Below are positions 60,368 through 64,000 of a stretch of 64,000 bases of DNA, piece after piece (position 1 is the stretch's first letter; every line of letters begins with the position of its first letter). The stretch is from SIG607 sp045601805. GTDB taxonomy: Bacteria > Bacillota > Clostridia > Oscillospirales > Acutalibacteraceae. The notes beneath the pieces are model-generated. The model had not been told where the DNA came from and made no database searches. It was given only the letters and a program-made list of their open reading frames with translations. The translations under genes were made by a program, and so were the position numbers. The stretch lies in contig JAZSAJ010000052.1 in the NCBI GenBank assembly GCA_045601805.1, forward strand, positions 1-64,000, written 5' to 3'.

Positions 60368-61378
60368 ATGAGAAAAGTTTTAGCAATTATTCTTTGCGCG
60401 GTTTTATTGGTGTCAATGTTTACATTGGCCGGCTGCGGCGGAAAATCAGAACTCAAAATGGGACTTGGCGTTTATTCGTATCTTGATAATGTTGCTTCTG
60501 CAAGCGGCGAAAAGAACGGAAGTGCAAATGCAGTAATAACAGTTGCCGCAGTTTTAATTGATAATTCTGGCAAAGTTATTAAAGCAGTAATTGATGTTGC
60601 CGATAATAAACTTCAGTTTACTGCAAACGGCGAATATGTTGCGGCCGGCGAATTTAAAACCAAAGGCGAAGCCAAAGACGGTTACGGTATGAAAGCATAC
60701 GGCGGTTCCGCAAAAGAATGGTACGAACAGGCAAATGCTTTTTGTGAACTTTTGGTTGGCAAAACCGCACAGGAAATTGGCACAATGGTAGCCACCGACG
60801 GCAAGGGTAATACCGATGTTGTAAATGCAGGTTGCACAATTGCGGTAACCGATTTCGTTAAAGCAGTTCAAAAAGCCATTGAAAACGCAAAAGAATCAAA
60901 GGCAACTAAAAACGACACCTTACAACTTGGTATTGTTTCGGTGCAAACAGGTGCTAAAACAGCCGGCGGTGATGTAAACGGCGCAAACGAAGCCGATACA
61001 ACCATTGCTGCTGCAGCAGTTAACAAAGACGGCAAAGTTAATGCAATGGCTATTGATTCTGTTGCCGTAGCCATTAAGTTTAATGAAAAGGGCGAAACTG
61101 CAAACCAAACAGGTGAAGAATTTACCTCAAAAGGCAGTGCCGGTGATAAATACGGCATGGCACAGTACGGTAACGACCTTAACGGCGACGGCGTTGTTAA
61201 GGAATGGTATGAACAAGCAAACATTTTTGCCAACGCTTGTTTAAATAAAACTGCATCGGAAATTTCTGCACTTGCAAGTGAAAACGGCTACGCACCTGCA
61301 GACATTCAAACCGCAGGTTGCACAATTAATGTTGCAGATTTTGTAAAAGCAGCAGTTAAGGCTTGTACAATTGCATAA
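60368..61378 (+). CDS. Two-repeat lipoprotein of the Rnf/ApbE locus
   Basis: The 336-residue protein has a lipoprotein signal (LLVSMFTLAGC, Cys23) and two tandem repeats of about 140 residues (about 30-170 and 185-336). Each repeat contains a long beta-rich part with GK, then KDGYGMKAYGG or GDKYGMAQYGN, KEWYEQANAF or KEWYEQANIF, and an AGCTI-x-V-x-DFVKA ending (Cys156 and Cys318). The layout recalls FMN_bind domains, whose motif SGAT(T) could be matched by AGCT, but the Thr context is not canonical and flavin attachment is uncertain. It stands directly before apbE, so extracytosolic redox function is a reasonable guess. It has its own AAGGAG site. Confidence 0.75.
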   Translation: MRKVLAIILCAVLLVSMFTLAGCGGKSELKMGLGVYSYLDNVASASGEKNGSANAVITVAAVLIDNSGKVIKAVIDVADNKLQFTANGEYVAAGEFKTKGEAKDGYGMKAYGGSAKEWYEQANAFCELLVGKTAQEIGTMVATDGKGNTDVVNAGCTIAVTDFVKAVQKAIENAKESKATKNDTLQLGIVSVQTGAKTAGGDVNGANEADTTIAAAAVNKDGKVNAMAIDSVAVAIKFNEKGETANQTGEEFTSKGSAGDKYGMAQYGNDLNGDGVVKEWYEQANIFANACLNKTASEISALASENGYAPADIQTAGCTINVADFVKAAVKACTIA

Positions 61379-61439
61379 AAAAGAGTATAATAAAAGGGTC
61401 GGGTAACCGGCCCTTTATTATTTTTTTACGGAGATAAAA

Positions 61440-62483
61440 ATGAAAAGATTTTTTTCTTTTGTTTTAATATTTGCTTTGCTTTTTTCCTTTAGCGGTTGCA
61501 AAGGAGAAAAAGAAAAGTTTACCGACTATTCCTTTGACTGTTTTGATACCGTTACAACAATAATTGGTTTTGAAAAAGACAAAGAAACCTTTAATAAAGT
61601 TTGTGAATTTATTAAAGCCGAACTTTATGAATACCATAAACTTTATAACATTTATAATTCTTACGAAGGGGTAAAAAACCTTTATACAATAAACAAAGAA
61701 AAAACGGTTAGCGGTGTAGACCAAAGAATAATTGACCTTTTAAAGTTTTGCAAAGAAATGCACACCCTAACAAACGGCGAAACCAATATTGCGTACGGCA
61801 GTGTTTTAAGCATTTGGCACAACTGCCGGGAAGCAGGGCTTAATGACCCCGAAACCGCGTATTTGCCCGATATGATGGCTTTAGAAAAAGCAGCAAACCA
61901 CACAAATATAAATAATTTGGTAATTGATGAAACCAAAAAAACTGTAACGCTTCTTGATAGCGAAATGCTTTTGGATGTTGGCGCCGTTGCAAAGGGATAT
62001 GCGGCAGAGTGTGTTGCAAAAAAACTTGAAAGCAAAGGCATAAAAGGTTACCTTTTAAATGTTGGCGGTAATATAAAAATAGTGGGGGACAGGCCCTATG
62101 AAGAAAAGTGGACTATTGGTATTGAAAACCCCGACAACAGCGAAGAGATGCCTTATATTGAATATTTGGGGTTAAAAGAATATTCACTTGTAACAAGCGG
62201 AAGTTATCAGCGTTTTTACACAGTAAACGGTGAAAATTACCACCATATAATTGATACAAAAACAAATATGCCAAGCAACTATTTTAAATCGGTTTCGGTT
62301 ATTTGTGAAGATAGCGGAAAAGCCGACGCGCTTTCAACCGCACTGTTTTGTATGAGTTTTGAAGACGGCAAAAAACTTGTAAACGGTTTAAACGGAGTAG
62401 AAGCAATGTGGGTAGGGCTAAACGGCGAAAAATTATATTCAGAAAACTTTTTAGATTACAGAAAAAACAAAGAGGGACTTTAA
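61440..62483 (+). CDS. apbE: FAD:protein FMN transferase ApbE (lipoprotein)
   Basis: ApbE transfers FMN from FAD onto Thr/Ser of FMN_bind domains such as RnfG and RnfD outside the membrane. The 347-residue protein has a lipobox (LFSFSGC, Cys20) and signature segments MLLDVGAVAKGYAAECVAKK, LNVGGNIKIVGDRP, LVTSGSYQRFYTVNG with YHHIIDTKTNMPS, and DALSTALFCMSFEDG, which supply the Mg2+ and FAD sites. Placement after the Rnf genes and the lipoprotein fits its role as their flavinylator. Confidence 0.96.
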   Translation: MKRFFSFVLIFALLFSFSGCKGEKEKFTDYSFDCFDTVTTIIGFEKDKETFNKVCEFIKAELYEYHKLYNIYNSYEGVKNLYTINKEKTVSGVDQRIIDLLKFCKEMHTLTNGETNIAYGSVLSIWHNCREAGLNDPETAYLPDMMALEKAANHTNINNLVIDETKKTVTLLDSEMLLDVGAVAKGYAAECVAKKLESKGIKGYLLNVGGNIKIVGDRPYEEKWTIGIENPDNSEEMPYIEYLGLKEYSLVTSGSYQRFYTVNGENYHHIIDTKTNMPSNYFKSVSVICEDSGKADALSTALFCMSFEDGKKLVNGLNGVEAMWVGLNGEKLYSENFLDYRKNKEGL

Positions 62484-63836
62484 ATGACCAACACAACAGC
62501 GCATTATAAAAAAATGACCGAAACGCCTTTGGCTCGGCTTATAATTTCACTTGGTCTGCCTACCACAGTTTCAATGCTTGTAACAAGCATTTATAATATG
62601 GCAGATACATATTTTGTGGGCGGTCTTGGTGAAAGTCCGCAGGCCGCAACGGGTGTTTTGTTTGCCTTGCAGGCAATAATACAGGCCGTCGCCTTTATGC
62701 TTGGGCAGGGAAGCGGTACAATGGTATCAAAGGCACTTGCCGATAAAAATGTAAAAGAAGCCGACAGTTACGTTTCCACCGCGTTTTTTAGCGCTTTGTT
62801 TGTAGGAAGTTTAATAACTGTTTTGGGGCTTATATTCTTAACCCCAATGCTTTATTTTCTTGGCAGTACCGAAACAATTTTGCCCTTTGCCAAACAATAC
62901 GGCATTTGCGTTTTGGCAAGTTGCCCGTTTAATATGGCGTCGTTTGTGCTTAATAATAATTTAAGGTACGAAGGTATGTCGCTTTACGCAATGGTTGGTC
63001 TTGTTTCGGGCGGTATTTTAAATATTTTTGGGGACTGGCTTTTGGTTTACATTTTTAAAATGGGTATTTTGGGCGCAGGCATTGCAACTGCAGTATCCCA
63101 GTTTATTAGTTTTTCAATACTTCTTTTTATGTTTATTAAAAAAGCCCAAAGCAGTATTAAATTTTCTGCTGTTTCAAGAAAAATAGGGTGTTATTTAACC
63201 ATTACAAGGGTTGGTTTCCCTGCACTTATAAGGCAAGGTTTAAGTTCTTTTTCCAACGGCCTTTTAAACAATTTAACAAAACCTTACGGCGATGCCGCAA
63301 TAGCCGCAATGAGTGTTGTGCACCGTATGTCAATGTTTATTATGTGCGTGGGACTTGGCATTGGTCAGGGCTTTCAGCCGGTTGCTTCTTTTAACTATCA
63401 GGCAAAGAAAATTGACCGTGTTAAGCGTGGCCTTATAATTACAATGGGAGTTGGAATTGTTTTAATTGGTTTAATAGCGACGCCTTGTTTTGTGTTTGCA
63501 CCGCAAATTGTGGGGCTTTTTCAAAAAAGCCAAGCCGTTGCAAAAATTGCCGTACCGGCAATGCGTTATGCATGTGTAAGTTCACTCTTTTTGTGCCTGT
63601 CGGTACCAATAAATATGCTTTACCAAAGCACACGCCAAGCGGCAAAATCTTCGTTTTTGTCTTTGCTTCGTTCGGGTGTTGCATTTATACCAACACTTTT
63701 AATAACCACACACTTTTTCGGTGTTTTGGGTATACAAATTTCCCAACCCATAGCCGATATTTTAACCGGCTTAATAAGTATTCCTTTTATAATTTCCTTT
63801 TTATCTAAAAAAGAGGTGCAAAAAAATGAAATTTGA
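62484..63836 (+). CDS. MATE-family efflux transporter
   Basis: The 450-residue protein has about twelve spans in two six-span halves and MATE signatures LPTTVSMLVTSIYNMADTYF, GQGSGTMVSKALADKNV in the first half and LGIGQGFQPVASFNYQAKK in the second. It exports cationic drugs or metabolites using a Na+ or H+ gradient. It begins immediately after the apbE stop codon and overlaps the next gene by 11 bp, so it may be part of the same transcript. Confidence 0.9.
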   Translation: MTNTTAHYKKMTETPLARLIISLGLPTTVSMLVTSIYNMADTYFVGGLGESPQAATGVLFALQAIIQAVAFMLGQGSGTMVSKALADKNVKEADSYVSTAFFSALFVGSLITVLGLIFLTPMLYFLGSTETILPFAKQYGICVLASCPFNMASFVLNNNLRYEGMSLYAMVGLVSGGILNIFGDWLLVYIFKMGILGAGIATAVSQFISFSILLFMFIKKAQSSIKFSAVSRKIGCYLTITRVGFPALIRQGLSSFSNGLLNNLTKPYGDAAIAAMSVVHRMSMFIMCVGLGIGQGFQPVASFNYQAKKIDRVKRGLIITMGVGIVLIGLIATPCFVFAPQIVGLFQKSQAVAKIAVPAMRYACVSSLFLCLSVPINMLYQSTRQAAKSSFLSLLRSGVAFIPTLLITTHFFGVLGIQISQPIADILTGLISIPFIISFLSKKEVQKNEI

Positions 63837-64000
63837 AACTGCGCAAAAATCGGCAGCGCGACTTGGCGTAACGGTAAGGGCGGTTCAAAAATGGGCAAAA
63901 GAGGGCAAAATTCCTTACGCTCATAAAGAGGGCAGAGATTGGTTTATTCCGCAAGATGCCGTAGCACCTACTTCGGCAACAGAATTTATTCCTAAAAACG
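63826..64000 (+). CDS. Partial helix-turn-helix DNA-binding protein
   Basis: ATG 63826 follows AAGAGGTG by 7 nt. The frame is open for 58 codons to the window edge and reads KFETAQKSAARLGVTVRAVQ, then KWAKEGKIPYAHKEGRDW and FIPQDAV, the pattern of an excisionase/MerR-type helix-turn-helix (helix, turn, 'W-x-x-x-G-x-I-P' and wing). It may regulate the transporter with which it overlaps, or belong to the next region. The C-terminus is outside the window. Confidence 0.75.
   Translation, partial: MKFETAQKSAARLGVTVRAVQKWAKEGKIPYAHKEGRDWFIPQDAVAPTSATEFIPKN

Overview
The window is a chromosomal segment of a low-to-medium GC, Gram-positive anaerobe, most likely a gut clostridium of the Oscillospirales/Ruminococcaceae type. 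The reasons are AGGAGG ribosome binding sites, sigma-A promoters with 17-bp spacers, zinc-type S14, L32 and L36, the runs yceD-rpmF, der-plsY and asp23-DAK protein-recG, a ZTP riboswitch on the purine operon, and an Rnf complex in rnfCDGEAB order. The species assignment is inference.

Layout. 1-1560: a gene on the minus strand that runs off the left edge (a candidate HEPN/ApeA-like abortive-infection protein), then tRNA-Leu(CAG) and a broken 5' half of a second tRNA-Leu, with an 18-bp inverted repeat around the intact tRNA; this is the only stretch that looks like accessory DNA. 1700-16600: one long purine operon (purE, purC, a purF-like gene, purM, purN, a purO-type IMP cyclohydrolase, stand-alone AICAR formyltransferase, purD, purL, guaB, fhs) under a ZTP riboswitch with a terminator, interrupted by an array of seven tandem hairpins. 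16600-29200: housekeeping genes (mnmA, LUD protein, dacA, pgi, P-loop protein, CofE-like protein, yceD, rpmF, DUF512 radical SAM protein, der, plsY, acpP, proS, YbaK) plus a 57-residue membrane protein with a possible SOS operator. 29200-45090: the complete S10-spc-alpha ribosomal superoperon from rpsJ to rplQ with secY, adk, map and infA. 45100-52240 (minus strand): recG, DAK-domain kinase, Asp23, an orphan peptide-binding lipoprotein, a YmdB-like phosphoesterase and hemolysin III. 52380-53790: MntP and a ZIP transporter. 53919-64000: the Rnf operon followed by a NusG-II protein, a Gx-type membrane protein, a two-repeat lipoprotein, ApbE, a MATE transporter and the start of a helix-turn-helix gene.

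How the genes work together. The purine operon couples ZMP-consuming and IMP-forming steps with formate-tetrahydrofolate ligase, which makes the formyl donor; a ZMP/ZTP-sensing leader fits this content. The Rnf operon pairs a ferredoxin:NAD+ oxidoreductase, including an RnfG with two FMN-binding domains, with the flavin transferase ApbE and surface lipoproteins, suggesting a larger extracytosolic flavin redox module.

Most of the window is ordinary core genome. The items most worth a second look are the left-edge defence-like gene beside the tRNA scar, the PurF-like protein lacking the catalytic cysteine of its glutaminase domain, the hairpin array, the small protein with a LexA-box-like palindrome, and the duplicated flavin/lipoprotein part of the Rnf operon. 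All family assignments come from reading motifs by eye; no database search was run.
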